Assembly: GCA_013397115.1 (NCBI GenBank)
Contig: VWZW01002569.1
Span: 2,471,645-2,535,644 of the forward strand
Direction of reading: 5' to 3'
DNA length: 64,000 nt
Source of the DNA: Edolisoma coerulescens
Taxonomy: Eukaryota; Chordata; Aves; Passeriformes; Campephagidae
Positions 63,601 to 64,000 of the stretch are shown here, piece after piece. Position numbers and translations under genes: made by a program. Position 1 is the first letter of the stretch, and each line of letters starts with the position of its first letter. A model generated the notes under the pieces. That model was given only the letters and a program-made list of their open reading frames with translations, had not been told where the DNA came from and ran no database searches.

Positions 63601-64000
63601 CACATCTTTGTTTTACAAGAATCAAGTGGTCAGGAAAAAGTTTTCTGTTCATACAAATATAAAATCACCTTTGCTAAATATTACATTCACTTGTACAAGG
63701 CCTAGGCATAATGAAACTTGCTCCTTTGTTCGTGAGACAGATATATGTAACAACATTTCTACTCAAAATTCAACAACTAAACCCCCTGTGACAGTAAGTT
63801 TTGCCACATGGAAAATGGATTTCTTGTTTCATGGTATCTTTTCAGACTGCACTTCATATGCATTGCATTACAGGAAACAGTTATGTTGCAAGAATATTGT
63901 TACACTTTTATAGCTATATTATGAAATAGTGCAAAACGAAAGGAAAATGCTTTTTCAGTAGACCACCAAGACAGCATTGCACTTCAAGAGAATAAATAGT
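54601..64000. other. Unique DNA, no gene recognised
   Basis: More than 9 kb with no recognised gene or repeat family. GC-richer patches occur at about 55240-55350, 55580-55830 and 59520-59660. Their open frames (107 codons or fewer) do not resemble known proteins. A charged 76-codon plus-strand frame at 61700-61930 follows a pyrimidine-rich, splice-acceptor-like stretch. The 142-codon frame at 63044-63472 is unrecognised. Confidence 0.5.

Noticed and set aside
1..64000. CRISPR arrays, operons, phage or plasmid features
   Set aside because: No regularly spaced repeats and no consecutive long coding frames. The repeat content is that of a vertebrate nuclear genome.
1..64000. tRNA, rRNA, U-snRNA or 7SL genes
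   Set aside because: Looked for B-box-like GGTTCGA words and conserved snRNA starts. The only similar word, near 36481 (AGGTTCGATTTG), has no cloverleaf around it.

Overview
The window looks like vertebrate nuclear DNA, most likely from a bird or another sauropsid. The sequence is AT-rich and has almost no long open frames. The interspersed repeats I can recognise are three 3' ends of CR1 LINEs, with a possible MIR-type (CORE-SINE) scrap and one further old amniote-type repeat. I see no Alu or L1 sequence, no operon structure and no prokaryotic signals. I could not recognise any exon of a host gene, so this is either intergenic or deep-intronic sequence.

Layout. From 1 to 7.1 kb there is unique AT-rich DNA with short simple repeats. 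From 7.18 to 8.24 kb there is a GC-richer block of unknown origin, bounded by poly(T) tracts. At 8.33-8.9 kb, immediately after a (TC)n/poly(T) run, lies the relic of a hAT-superfamily DNA transposase. It is open for 192 codons, with one reading-frame shift inside the recognisable part. From 8.9 to 18.5 kb nothing is recognisable.

From about 22.0 kb down to about 18.5 kb, on the minus strand, lies a decayed Ty3/Gypsy-type LTR retrotransposon. Its parts occur in the canonical order: gag-like, protease-like, reverse transcriptase, then the HHCC zinc-binding domain of integrase. All are broken by stops and frameshifts. I could not find its LTRs.

The remaining 42 kb is mostly unique AT-rich sequence. 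It is punctuated by an old dispersed repeat at 26.44 kb, CR1 3' ends at 28.3-28.7, 40.42-40.66 and 52.39-52.46 kb, and a possible MIR fragment at 54.55 kb.

No genes here work together. What the window records is a history of mobile elements: an old DNA transposon, an old LTR retrotransposon and several LINE 3' ends. The two findings most worth following up are the Gypsy-type pol relic and the CGGBP1-like hAT relic. All family assignments were made by reading motifs by eye; no database search was run.
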